A DNA stretch of 64,000 nt from contig CATYVQ010000012.1 in assembly GCA_958413895.1 (NCBI GenBank), forward strand, positions 1 to 64,000, written 5' to 3'. A program made the position numbers and the translations under genes. This document shows, piece after piece, positions 52,601-60,697 of the stretch. The notes below the pieces were generated by a model. It was not told the origin of the DNA. It saw only the letters and a list, made by a program, of their open reading frames with translations, and made no database searches. Origin of the DNA: an uncultured Collinsella sp. Lineage in GTDB: Bacteria > Actinomycetota > Coriobacteriia > Coriobacteriales > Coriobacteriaceae. The stretch's first letter is position 1. Every line of letters begins with the position of its first letter.

Positions 52601-54583
52601 TTACGCTCCATCCCGCGCATGCTCGGACTCAAATTCTTCAATCGCCGCCATAAACTGCTCGCCAAAGGCGTCGGCTTTTTTCTCGCCAATGCCGTTGACC
52701 TGGATCAGCTCCTCGCGCGTCTGCGGACGCAGGCGGCACAGGCCGCGCAGGGCCTTGTCGGAAAAGACCATATACGGCGCCATCTCCAGCTCGGTCGAGA
52801 TCTCCTTGCGGAGGGCACGCAGGCGCTCGAACAGCTCGGCATCGTCGCCAACGCGCGGGCGCTGATCCAGCTCGGCCTCCTCGCGCAGCAGATCGACGGC
52901 GCGGCGGGCGCGGGCCGAGGCCTTGCGCTTGGACGCGCGACGCTTAACGGTAAAGACGAACGCCTCGTCCTCGACCTCGCCGGCACGCGGACCCAGTCCC
53001 ACGACCGGGTACTGCCCCTGCGAGGTGGCCAAATAACCGCGACCGCACAGCTGGCCGATGATGTCCTTGATGCGCCCGACCGATTCGCTCGACAGCTCAC
53101 CGTAGCCGCGGTCCTCGTCCAGATTCATCTGGCGAATGCGCTCGGTGTTGCCGCCGTGAAGCACGTCGGCGATGAGCGACTTGCCAAAACGCATGGGACG
53201 CGTGGCCACGTAACGTACGGCGGTGCGGGCCATATCGGTGACGTCCTCGACCTCGAACTGCGTGAGGCAGTTGCTGCAGTTGCCGCAGCCCTCGGCGTCA
53301 TCCGTGGCGGTGGAGCCCGAACCAGCCGCAGCCGCGTGCTCGGCCGCGGCCTCGTCGCCAAAGTAGCGCAGCATGTATTCGCGCAGGCAGCCGGTGGTAT
53401 TGCAGTAGCCCTCCATCTGGCTGAGCAGGCGGTAGCGGTTCTGGAGCGCCCACGCGCGCTGCTCGTCGTCGAGCGCCTCGTCCGCAGCATCGCCGCGGTC
53501 GATCAAAAAGCGGCGCATGCGAAAATCATTGCCGTTCCACAGCAAGTGGCAGCTGGCCGGGTCGCCGTCGCGGCCGGCGCGGCCAGCCTCCTGGTAGTAG
53601 GCCTCGATGCTCTCGGGCACGTTGTTATGAATCACGTAGCGCACGTTGGGTTTGTCGATGCCCATGCCAAAGGCGTTGGTGGCAACCATCACCTGAATGT
53701 CGTCGTCAATAAAGGCACGCTGGCTCTGGCGACGGGCGTCGTTGCCCATGCCGGCATGGTAGCGGCCCACGCGAATGCCGCTGGGGCCCAGCGCCTCGGC
53801 AAGCTCGCCCGCCAGCGCGTCGACCGTCTTGCGAGTCGAGCAATACACGATGCCGCTCTCGCTCGAATGCGCGATCACATAGTCGCGTACCCACGCGGCC
53901 TTGGCCTTGTCGCCCATCTCTTCGCAGCCAAAGTAGAGGTTCTTGCGATCGAAGCCCGTCACCACCGTCGCGGGGTTTTGCAGGCCGAGCATCTGCTGAA
54001 TGTCCGCACGCACGCGCTCGGTCGCCGTAGCGGTAAAGGCCGCAACGATGGGGCGCTGCGGCAGGGAATCGATGAACTCACGAATCTGCAGATAGGCGGG
54101 GCGGAAATCCTGGCCCCATTGGCTCACGCAGTGGGCCTCGTCAATGGCCACGAGCGGCACGCCAATGCCGCCGTCCGCCGCAGCCTCCTGCGCAAAGGCT
54201 AAAAAGCGCGGCTCGAGCAGGCGCTCGGGCGCCACGTACATAAGCTGGTAGCGGCCCTCGCGCGCCCGTTTGAGCACGGTATTTTGCTGGGCCGGAGTAA
54301 GGCTGGAGTTGAGATAGCTGGGTCGCGCACCCGCCGCGAGCAACGCACGGGTCTGGTCTTCCATAAGTGACAGCAGCGGACTCACCACAAAGGTGATGCC
54401 GGGCAGCATGAGCGCGGGCACCTGGTAGCAAATGGACTTGCCGGCGCCCGTGGGCATAACACCCAGCGCATCGCGGCCTGCAAGAATCGCATCCACCATG
54501 CGGTCCTGTCCCGGGCGAAACGAGGTGTAGCCAAAATAGGCGCCGAGCGTGTCAAGCGCCATCTGCTGCATGCTATCGGTCAT
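52601..54583 (-). CDS. recQ: ATP-dependent DNA helicase RecQ
   Basis: 660 aa, normal for RecQ. Helicase core: FRPGQ, Walker A MPTGAGKS, DEAHC (motif II) with VSQWGQDFRPAYL, and QEAGRAGRDG (motif VI). Zinc module with CLREYMLRYFG and CGNCSNC, winged helix, then a C-terminal HRDC domain (LRALRKEISTELEMAPYMVFSDKALRGL). 3'-5' helicase for repair and recombination. GGAAACC precedes the ATG. Confidence 0.95.
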   Translation of the reverse strand: MTDSMQQMALDTLGAYFGYTSFRPGQDRMVDAILAGRDALGVMPTGAGKSICYQVPALMLPGITFVVSPLLSLMEDQTRALLAAGARPSYLNSSLTPAQQNTVLKRAREGRYQLMYVAPERLLEPRFLAFAQEAAADGGIGVPLVAIDEAHCVSQWGQDFRPAYLQIREFIDSLPQRPIVAAFTATATERVRADIQQMLGLQNPATVVTGFDRKNLYFGCEEMGDKAKAAWVRDYVIAHSSESGIVYCSTRKTVDALAGELAEALGPSGIRVGRYHAGMGNDARRQSQRAFIDDDIQVMVATNAFGMGIDKPNVRYVIHNNVPESIEAYYQEAGRAGRDGDPASCHLLWNGNDFRMRRFLIDRGDAADEALDDEQRAWALQNRYRLLSQMEGYCNTTGCLREYMLRYFGDEAAAEHAAAAGSGSTATDDAEGCGNCSNCLTQFEVEDVTDMARTAVRYVATRPMRFGKSLIADVLHGGNTERIRQMNLDEDRGYGELSSESVGRIKDIIGQLCGRGYLATSQGQYPVVGLGPRAGEVEDEAFVFTVKRRASKRKASARARRAVDLLREEAELDQRPRVGDDAELFERLRALRKEISTELEMAPYMVFSDKALRGLCRLRPQTREELIQVNGIGEKKADAFGEQFMAAIEEFESEHARDGA

Positions 54584-54682
54584 GGTTTCCTAACGTCCAA
54601 GTCATCTGCCGCCGATTATACGCCGCCACGCGGACCGGTGCCGCGCCGCTGTCGGCCACGGGCGATGCAGTCCAAAGGGAAC

Positions 54683-54723
54683 GAGCGTGGATTTTTGGAC
54701 ACTTTCCGGATGAGCGTGGAAAC
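54683..54723 (+). repeat. Two further GAGCGTGGA motifs
   Basis: GAGCGTGGATTTTTGGACA at 54683-54701 and a shorter GAGCGTGGAAAC at 54712, spaced 29 bp like the copies at 44219-44362. Confidence 0.75.
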
Positions 54724-54750
54724 GTCGCTGGTTGAGCATAAGTCAGCGAA

Positions 54751-54846
54751 AACGCCCCTAAGCGAGCAAGGTGACGTGAAAGAGGAGGGAAGCGTACTTC
54801 GGTACGCGACCGACGATTGAACGTCAGATTGCCGCTTAGGGGCGTT
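54751..54846. repeat. 96-bp palindromic repeat, copy B
   Basis: Outer arms AACGCCCCTAAGCG (54751) and CGCTTAGGGGCGTT (54833) pair almost fully; inner hairpin GCGTACTTCGGTACGC at 54792-54807. Same family as 29155-29247. It fills most of the gap between gntR2 and recQ. Confidence 0.8.
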
Positions 54847-54892
54847 TGCAGCGTCGACCGGTCCGCCGTTCGTCAGAACGGCGGAACCAACC

Positions 54893-55612
54893 CTACATGA
54901 CCATGACGTAGCGCGATCCCACGTAGTACTGCTTACCCATCAGGACCGGCTCGCCATTGGGGCCTGTGAAGCCGGCACGCAGGTTGAGCAGTGGATCATG
55001 CGGGGCAATGCCCAGCTCGGCCGCCTGCTCGGCATTGGCGCGAACGGCCTCGACCGTACGGTAGCCAACCGAGACAATCGGCGTTCCGCCAACACGCTCG
55101 ACCTCGGCAAAAATCGACTTGTCCTCAAGATCGGCCGTCAACAGCTCACGGTAGGCGTCAAACGGCACAAAGATGTTCTCCTCAAAGATGGGCTCGCCGT
55201 CGGCCGTACGCACGCGCTTGATATGCAGTAGCAGCGCATCCTTCTGCAGACCAAAGAACTCCATCTCGTTTTGGCGCGCCGGAACGATCTGGCGATCGAC
55301 CACGTGCGCACCGGCCTTCATGCCGTTGCCGGCACACAGCGCGGTAAACGTCTGCAGCGTCGAGGCATGGAACTGACGATTGATGTGCGGCGTGGAAACA
55401 AAGGTGCCGCGGCCCTGCTGCTTAACCAGGTAGCCATCGGAGCACAACTCCTCGACGGCGCGACGCACCGTAATTCGGCTCACGTCGTACTGCTCGGCTA
55501 GCTCAAGCTCGGACGGAATACGCTCCTTGGGCGCATAAACACCTTTCTCGATCGCATCTTTGATTTCGTCATAAATCTGCTGGTAAAGCGGTGCATTTTT
55601 GGGCGCAGGCAT
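54893..55612 (-). CDS. GntR family regulator with UTRA domain (GntR2)
   Basis: 239 aa. Winged helix (PLYQQIYDEIKDAIEKGVY and DVSRITVRRAVEELCSDGYL) plus UTRA domain with KRVRTADGEPIFEENIFV. Close paralogue of GntR1. No strong ribosome site is seen before the ATG. A candidate operator, GTATATAACGTCTAG, lies 40 bases upstream and recurs before the PTS operon and the DMT gene, which suggests that it controls these genes and itself. Confidence 0.88.
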   Translation of the reverse strand: MPAPKNAPLYQQIYDEIKDAIEKGVYAPKERIPSELELAEQYDVSRITVRRAVEELCSDGYLVKQQGRGTFVSTPHINRQFHASTLQTFTALCAGNGMKAGAHVVDRQIVPARQNEMEFFGLQKDALLLHIKRVRTADGEPIFEENIFVPFDAYRELLTADLEDKSIFAEVERVGGTPIVSVGYRTVEAVRANAEQAAELGIAPHDPLLNLRAGFTGPNGEPVLMGKQYYVGSRYVMVM

Positions 55613-55651
55613 ATCTAATTACTCTTATCGAAATATCGAAATAACTAATAC

Positions 55652-55666
55652 GTATATAACGTCTAG
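55652..55666. promoter_or_regulatory. Candidate GntR2 operator before gntR2
   Basis: GTATATAACGTCTAG. The core TATAACGTCT occurs at 61650 before the PTS operon, and a related GTATATAACGACTA (reverse) at 62925-62945 before the DMT gene. Confidence 0.5.
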
Positions 55667-55704
55667 TTTCATGTTACCTCATAATGATAAAACGATACAC
55701 CCTC

Positions 55705-55754
55705 CCTACCAAAAAGCGACAGCTTCATTTTGGTAGGTTTTAACTGGGCAAACG
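55705..55754 (-). repeat. CCAGATAAAACCTGCC repeat, copy 2 (diverged)
   Basis: Reverse orientation. The arms CCTACCAAAA and TTTTGGTAGG are kept, while the middle has changed. It lies upstream of gntR2. Confidence 0.65.
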
Positions 55755-55759
55755 AAGGC

Positions 55760-55790
55760 CTCCCGAAAGCAGCGAGGCTTTCGGGAGGCT
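55760..55790. terminator. Hairpin downstream of the YitT gene
   Basis: CCTCCCGAAAGC and its partner GCTTTCGGGAGG form a strong stem, but only a weak T stretch follows on the minus strand. It may terminate or protect the YitT transcript. Confidence 0.5.
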
Positions 55791-55832
55791 CAAGCGGACA
55801 GGATTGCGCTGTGCCGGCAAAATGCCAACACT

Positions 55833-56840
55833 CTACCTGCCGTCGTCCTGCTGCAGGCTGTCCTGCTCGCTGAGGCGCGCCTGCCTGCTGGCCATGCGTG
55901 CGGGCTTGTCGGGATCGGGAACGGCCGTGGGCATGGGCTCGTCGACATGACCGCCCCACCAGCCGCCCACAAAGTTGAGCGTATGGAACACGTTGATCAC
56001 GGCGCCGGGATCAACGTCGCACACCAGCTTGATAATGTCCTGGCTCTCGTAGGTCGAGACAACGGTGTGCAGCAGACACATCTTTTCGCGGCTGTATCCG
56101 CCGATGACCTCGGCGCAGCTAATGCCGTGCTGAAAATGGTTTACGTAGGCAGTCATGACCTCGTCTGCCTTACGCGTCGTGATCTGCAGCGTCACGCGAT
56201 CGTAGCGACGATAGAAACTGTCGATGGTCTTGGTCGAAATAAACTGGAACACGATGGAATACGCCGCCTTGTCCCAGCCAAACATAAAGCCAAAGATCGC
56301 CAGGATAAAGCAGTTGAAACCAAAGATGACGCCCCAGATGGTCTTGCCCGTGTGGTTGGAAACCCACAGCGCGATAAAATCGGTGCCGCCGGTGGATGCG
56401 CCGGATTTAAGCGCGATGGCAGCGCCCAGACCCGAGACCACGCCGCCAAAAATGATTAGCATGATCTTGTCGCCCAAAAATGGAGCGAAGTGAAAGACGT
56501 TAAGGAACAGCGACGAGAGCACGACCTGCATCATCGAGAAGATGACAAAGCGCTTGCTGATGCCGCTCCAACATAGGAGTGCCACGGGGATGTTGAGCGC
56601 GAGCATACCGAGCGAGATGTCGATGTGAACGCCGCCCAGCGAAGTAACGCGATCGAGCAGGACCGCGACGCCGGTGAGACCGCTCGGAAGCAGGTCGGCG
56701 GGCTGGATGAACGCCTGGATCAGGAATGTCTGGAGAACGGCGGAAATGGTGACCGCCACGGCAGTAATGGCGCGGCGGACGATGGTGAGGCGGCCGAGCA
56801 CGAGCACTCGGTCCGTGAGCTGATCGATGGCGTTCGCCAC
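55833..56840 (-). CDS. YitT family (DUF161/DUF2179) membrane protein
   Basis: 335 aa from a GTG behind AAGGAG. Five to six hydrophobic helices (TAVAVTISAVLQTFLIQAF, LGMLALNIPVALLCW, IFGGVVSGLGAAIALKSGASTGGTDFIAL) and a soluble C-terminal DUF2179 domain (RVTLQITTRKADEVMTAYV, GYSREKMCLLHTVVSTYE). Function unknown; family members are widespread in Firmicutes and Actinobacteria. It stands alone between two terminators. Confidence 0.87.
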   Translation of the reverse strand: MANAIDQLTDRVLVLGRLTIVRRAITAVAVTISAVLQTFLIQAFIQPADLLPSGLTGVAVLLDRVTSLGGVHIDISLGMLALNIPVALLCWSGISKRFVIFSMMQVVLSSLFLNVFHFAPFLGDKIMLIIFGGVVSGLGAAIALKSGASTGGTDFIALWVSNHTGKTIWGVIFGFNCFILAIFGFMFGWDKAAYSIVFQFISTKTIDSFYRRYDRVTLQITTRKADEVMTAYVNHFQHGISCAEVIGGYSREKMCLLHTVVSTYESQDIIKLVCDVDPGAVINVFHTLNFVGGWWGGHVDEPMPTAVPDPDKPARMASRQARLSEQDSLQQDDGR

Positions 56841-56961
56841 GTAGGCTCCTTTCGAAGGCAGATGTAGTTGTGGGGCATGTCCGCGATTGTAGCATGGAGC
56901 GTGCGGGGGCGCTTCAATTCACCCTCTCTCGACAACCATCAGAAGGACTGTGAGGCCGCTC

Positions 56962-57001
56962 AAAAGAAAAACGCCGTGAAGAGAGCGATCCCTTCACGGC
57001 G
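56962..57001 (-). terminator. Terminator after the HAD gene
   Basis: CGCCGTGAAG and CTTCACGGCG around an 8-10-nt loop, then TTTTTCTTTT on the minus strand. Confidence 0.85.
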
Positions 57002-57010
57002 AATTCGACG

Positions 57011-57059
57011 TTTACCCAGATAAAACCTGCCAAAATAAACCTGTCCCTAAATGGCAGAT
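57011..57059 (+). repeat. CCAGATAAAACCTGCC repeat, copy 3
   Basis: Forward orientation, overlapping the stop codon of the HAD gene (57047). With copy 4 at 57691-57735 in reverse it brackets that gene. Confidence 0.8.
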
Positions 57060-57676
57060 AGGATGTCGGTCAGGTTGTCGATGACAACGTCGGCGGCGGA
57101 CTGATCCAGGTTGACGCCCTCGTGCGGACGCAGCGCCAGGACTCGGGCGCCGGAGCGCTTGCCGGCCTCGATGCCCAAAGGCGAGTCCTCGATAACCAGG
57201 CACTCGGAAGGCTCAACCCCCAGCGCCTCCATGGCACGCAGGTAGATCTCGGGGTCGGGCTTAAACGCACTGCACTCGTGACCGCTGATGGTGTAATCCA
57301 GCACATCGGCAATGTCAGCGATCTCCACCAGCTCGTCAATCAACTCGCGATAGGACGAGCTTGCGATGGCACACTTCACGCCGCGCTCGTGCAGCTCACG
57401 CATCACCGGCTCCGTCTGCTCGTTGAGCAGCTCGGCATACGGAACGGGGTGGTCCGGGCTGTAGACCTGCTTGTACTCCACGCGCAGGCGCTCGCGCAGC
57501 TCAACATCGTCGGGCACCAACGCCTCCCAAATGGCAGGCTCGTTAGACCCCGAAAGATCGGGGATCTCGTCAAAGTGGAACCCCTTCTCTTCCATAAACG
57601 CCACGCGGCGACGGTTGTAGAACCACTCGGTATCGACCAGCACGCCGTCCATGTCAAACAGCACTGCCTTGATCAT
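57047..57676 (-). CDS. HAD family phosphatase (beta-phosphoglucomutase-like)
   Basis: 209 aa from the ATG 8 bases after GGGAGGAG. Motif I DMDGVLVDTE (nucleophile D8, acid D10), motif II in AIASSSYRELI, motif III with KPDPEIYL, motif IV EDSPLGIEAGK. The helical cap lies at about 15-80. A phosphatase or sugar-phosphate mutase; the substrate is unknown. It has its own terminator and is flanked by inverted copies of an interspersed repeat. Near the PTS/SIS operon it may act on a sugar phosphate. Confidence 0.88.
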   Translation of the reverse strand: MIKAVLFDMDGVLVDTEWFYNRRRVAFMEEKGFHFDEIPDLSGSNEPAIWEALVPDDVELRERLRVEYKQVYSPDHPVPYAELLNEQTEPVMRELHERGVKCAIASSSYRELIDELVEIADIADVLDYTISGHECSAFKPDPEIYLRAMEALGVEPSECLVIEDSPLGIEAGKRSGARVLALRPHEGVNLDQSAADVVIDNLTDILSAI

Positions 57677-57690
57677 ACGCATCTCCTCCC

Positions 57691-57735
57691 ACCTGCCAAA
57701 AAGGGACAGGTTTATTTTGGTAGGTTTTATCTGGG
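57691..57735 (-). repeat. CCAGATAAAACCTGCC repeat, copy 4
   Basis: Reverse orientation, immediately before the HAD ribosome site. The sequence between the arms is almost that of copy 1. Confidence 0.8.
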
Positions 57736-57770
57736 GTTTTGTGACGCAACGGACACGCCCTCCCCAGAGC

Positions 57771-57803
57771 AAAAAAGGGGATGGGGCGCAAACCCCATCC
57801 CCT
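57771..57803 (-). terminator. Terminator after the PTS/SIS operon
   Basis: AGGGGATGGGG and CCCCATCCCCT pair around CGCAAA, followed on the minus strand by TTTTTT. It separates the operon from the HAD gene. Confidence 0.92.
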
Positions 57804-57836
57804 CTCAATCAACCCGTAAGGTCTACTTACTTGTGA

Positions 57837-58820
57837 TTAGTAGGAAAGCTTCCACATGTAGCGACGCATGGTCAGCGGGTGCTGACGGGCCTCGGCGATC
57901 TGGTTGCCGTACTCACGCATAACGGCGAGGTGCAGCAGCGGGTTGAAGTAGGTGATGACGCTCGCGGGCACGGCGTCAGCCAGGCCGTAGTCCTTGGAGT
58001 CGATCAGAGCGACCTTGGCACCCATGCGCTCAAGGAAGGTGAGGGCGCGGGCGTCCATCGGACGGGTAGCGCCATCGGACATGAAGAAGACGTAGGGCTT
58101 ACCCTCGGTGGAAACCTCAAACGGGCCGTGGAAGTACTCGCCGGTGTTGTAGGCGGCGGCGTCGATCCACTGCATCTCGGTGAACAGGAAGGCGGCGTGA
58201 GAATAAGCCATCTTCTCGGAGGCACCGGAGGCCATGAAGTAGATCATCTTGTCGTCCTTGAAGTCCTCGGCGAACTTCTTGGCGAGCTTCTTGCAGTGCT
58301 GAGCGGCGTTCTCGCAGAGGTCGAAGACGTTGGTGAGGCCGGTGATCATGTCCTCGTAGTGGTCATAGCCCTCGGTCTGCTGAAGGATCTCGAGAGCAAG
58401 AGCGATGGCGTAGCCGGGCTTCTCGCACTTGGCTGCGTAGTTGGCGTGGAAGCCGTGAACGATGACGTGGTCGGCGTCGACGGTCAGAGCGGAGCCAGCC
58501 TTGTTGGTGAGGGAGACGACCGGGCAGTTGTGCTTCTTGGCGGTCTTGTTGGCCTCGACGGTCTCGGGCGTGGAGCCACCGAGGGAGCAGGTGATCACGA
58601 AGGTGTGCTCGTTGACCCAGGAAGGCGTGTCGTAGTTGAACTCGTTAGCGGTGAAGATCTGAACGTTCAGCTTGTCCGTGTTGTTGGCCAGGAAGTACTT
58701 GGCGGGGTAAAGGTCGGACATGGAAGCGCCGCAGCCGACGAAGGCGACGCTGTGGATCTCGTGGTTGGACAGGACGTCAGCGACGATCTGCTTAGGGAGG
58801 TTAAGGTCGATCTCGTACAT
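57837..58820 (-). CDS. SIS domain sugar-phosphate enzyme (FrlB/AgaS-like), copy 2
   Basis: 327 aa from the ATG about 9 bases after AAAGGA. Two SIS domains: GCGASMSDLYPAKY and TCSLGGSTPETV, then MASGASEKMAYSHAAF and NTGEYFHGPFEVS. The GEYFHGPFE signature is typical of FrlB-like deglycases that split fructosamine-6-phosphates. It is the last gene of the PTS operon, so it should act on the phosphorylated product of that importer. Paralogue of the SIS protein at 50730-51698. Confidence 0.87.
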   Translation of the reverse strand: MYEIDLNLPKQIVADVLSNHEIHSVAFVGCGASMSDLYPAKYFLANNTDKLNVQIFTANEFNYDTPSWVNEHTFVITCSLGGSTPETVEANKTAKKHNCPVVSLTNKAGSALTVDADHVIVHGFHANYAAKCEKPGYAIALALEILQQTEGYDHYEDMITGLTNVFDLCENAAQHCKKLAKKFAEDFKDDKMIYFMASGASEKMAYSHAAFLFTEMQWIDAAAYNTGEYFHGPFEVSTEGKPYVFFMSDGATRPMDARALTFLERMGAKVALIDSKDYGLADAVPASVITYFNPLLHLAVMREYGNQIAEARQHPLTMRRYMWKLSY

Positions 58821-58912
58821 CTGACACATTCCTTTCGATTTTTTGCGGCGCCACATTGCCGGGCGCTCGCAGGGTTACCGTGATTTGGACCGAGTCGCCG
58901 GCCCGTTGAGGA

Positions 58913-58985
58913 TGTGTCAAAGGAACTGTCCCTTTGACACATTTAGGGATGGGAGCCTGCCTGGGGTATGGGATGTCAGGCAGGC
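58913..58985. repeat. Two hairpins between the IID and SIS genes
   Basis: TGTGTCAAAGG/CCTTTGACACA (58913-58941) and GCCTGCCTG/CAGGCAGGC (58955-58985). Neither has a T run on the minus strand. They could stabilise or process the operon mRNA. Confidence 0.65.
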
Positions 58986-59019
58986 CCCCGGGGGAAAGCG
59001 GTTAGGCGCTTGGTCGCGA

Positions 59020-59853
59020 CTAGGCCAGGATGCCGGCCGCGGAGAGGGCGATGCCGCCCACGATGGCGATCACGAGAAGCCAACCGGTGTTGACGTTCTT
59101 CTTGATGAGCCAGTACATAAGGCCGGTGAGGCCAAGGGAGATCATCTGGGGCATCATGCCGTCCAGGATGTCCTGGATCACGACGGTGCCGTCAGCGAAC
59201 TGCAGCGGAGTGGTGGCGCCGATCAGCGTAGCGATCATGCCGCCCACGGACATAAGACCCACGATGCCGCAGACATACATGAGCTTCTCCATGAGGTCGC
59301 CGCCCTGAAGCTTGCTCAGGTACTCGTGGCCGCCCTGATAGCCCATCTTGGCTGCGAACCAAGTGATCAGCACAGAGGGGACGATGGAGATGAGCATGGC
59401 CAGGATCGGGCCCATGATGGAGCCCTGCTGAGCCAACTGAACGCCCAGACCAAAGGCGATAACGCGGATGGTGCCCTGGAAGAAGGAGTCACCGATGCCG
59501 GAAAGCGGACCCATGAGGGAGGTCTTGACCGCGTTGATCGAATCGGGATCGAAGTTCTCGGGATCCTTGGCGTACTCCTCCTCCATGGAGGCGGAGAGGC
59601 CCAGGATGAAAGCGCTCGTCTGCGGGGTGCAGTTGTAGAACGCCATGTGACGGTGGTAAGCCTCTTTCTTAGCAGCGAGCTGCTTGGGATCGGACTCATC
59701 CGGATAGAGGCGATCGAGCGTGGGAACCATGCCGTAGAGGAAGCCCATGTTCATCTGACGCTCGTAGTTCCAAGAGGCCTGGATGGCCCAGGAGCGCCAG
59801 AAGAACTGGCTGACCTTCTTGTTCAGGGACACGTCCTTGGTTGCGGTTGCCAT
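59020..59853 (-). CDS. PTS mannose-family transporter subunit IID
   Basis: 277 aa from the ATG after AAGGAGG. ManZ/IID family: NYERQMNMGFLYGMVP near the N-terminus, ASMEEEYAKDPE, LMGPLSGIGDSFFQGT, and C-terminal helices ending AIVGGIALSAAGILA. With IIC it forms the membrane channel of the complex. It is 13 bases after the IIC stop. Confidence 0.94.
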   Translation of the reverse strand: MATATKDVSLNKKVSQFFWRSWAIQASWNYERQMNMGFLYGMVPTLDRLYPDESDPKQLAAKKEAYHRHMAFYNCTPQTSAFILGLSASMEEEYAKDPENFDPDSINAVKTSLMGPLSGIGDSFFQGTIRVIAFGLGVQLAQQGSIMGPILAMLISIVPSVLITWFAAKMGYQGGHEYLSKLQGGDLMEKLMYVCGIVGLMSVGGMIATLIGATTPLQFADGTVVIQDILDGMMPQMISLGLTGLMYWLIKKNVNTGWLLVIAIVGGIALSAAGILA

Positions 59854-59866
59854 AGTGTGTTCCTCC

Positions 59867-60661
59867 TTAGTCTTCGTCGTCTTCGAGCGGATCGTAGTCG
59901 GAATCGACACCGGCGGCTGCATGGGAATCGTTGAACTTGAAGCCCATGAAGACGACAGCCAGGCACACACCGATCAGAGCGACCGCGATGACGGACAGGT
60001 TGAGGTAAGCGGCGAGCAGGAAACCGATGAACAGGAACGGAGTCATACCCTTCTTGATCATCATGGTGAGCAGCAGGGCCAAGCCGTAGGCGGTCATGAT
60101 CTTGGTCGAAACGTTAAGACCAGTGGACAGCCACTCGGGAACCATGTTGACGATGGCCTGAACCAGGTCGGTGCCAACAAAGACGGCGAGGAAGATCGGC
60201 AGGAAGTACATGACGGCGTACAGACCGGAGCCGGCGCAGATGTGCATACGGTAGGCGGTCTTGAACTTTCCGTTATCGATCGCGCTATCTGCCACATGCG
60301 TGAGGGCGGCGATGATGGAACGGAACACGATGCCGAGGAGCTGACCCAGGACGGCGACCGGGATGGCGATCGTCATGGCGGTCTCGGCAGAAGCATCGGT
60401 CAGGCACGCAAAGGCAGCGGCCACGATGCCGCCCAGGACCATATCGGGCGGAACGGCGGCGCCGACCTGCACCAGGCCCATGGACACGAGCTCGACGGCG
60501 GCACCGACGGCAAGGCCGGTGGGCACATCGCCCAGCAGCAGACCGACGAGCGTAGCGCCAACGAGGGGCTGCTCGAAGTTAAGACGACCGAGCAGGCGGG
60601 AGTCCCACATGCAGAACACGCCGACGAGGCCGACGAGCACCGCACTGATGAACGTATTCAT
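59867..60661 (-). CDS. PTS mannose/sorbose-family transporter subunit IIC
   Basis: 264 aa, about seven helices. IIC signature with EQPLVGATLVGLLLGDVPTGLAVGAAVELVSMG and the AAVPPDMVLGGIV segment. It carries the substrate with IID. Its C-terminal tail is acidic (DSDYDPLEDDED). GAAAGGAG precedes the ATG. Second gene of the operon. Confidence 0.94.
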   Translation of the reverse strand: MNTFISAVLVGLVGVFCMWDSRLLGRLNFEQPLVGATLVGLLLGDVPTGLAVGAAVELVSMGLVQVGAAVPPDMVLGGIVAAAFACLTDASAETAMTIAIPVAVLGQLLGIVFRSIIAALTHVADSAIDNGKFKTAYRMHICAGSGLYAVMYFLPIFLAVFVGTDLVQAIVNMVPEWLSTGLNVSTKIMTAYGLALLLTMMIKKGMTPFLFIGFLLAAYLNLSVIAVALIGVCLAVVFMGFKFNDSHAAAGVDSDYDPLEDDED

Positions 60662-60697
60662 ACCCTTCTCCTTTCAGTCAGGCAAAAGCCTGGTTGA

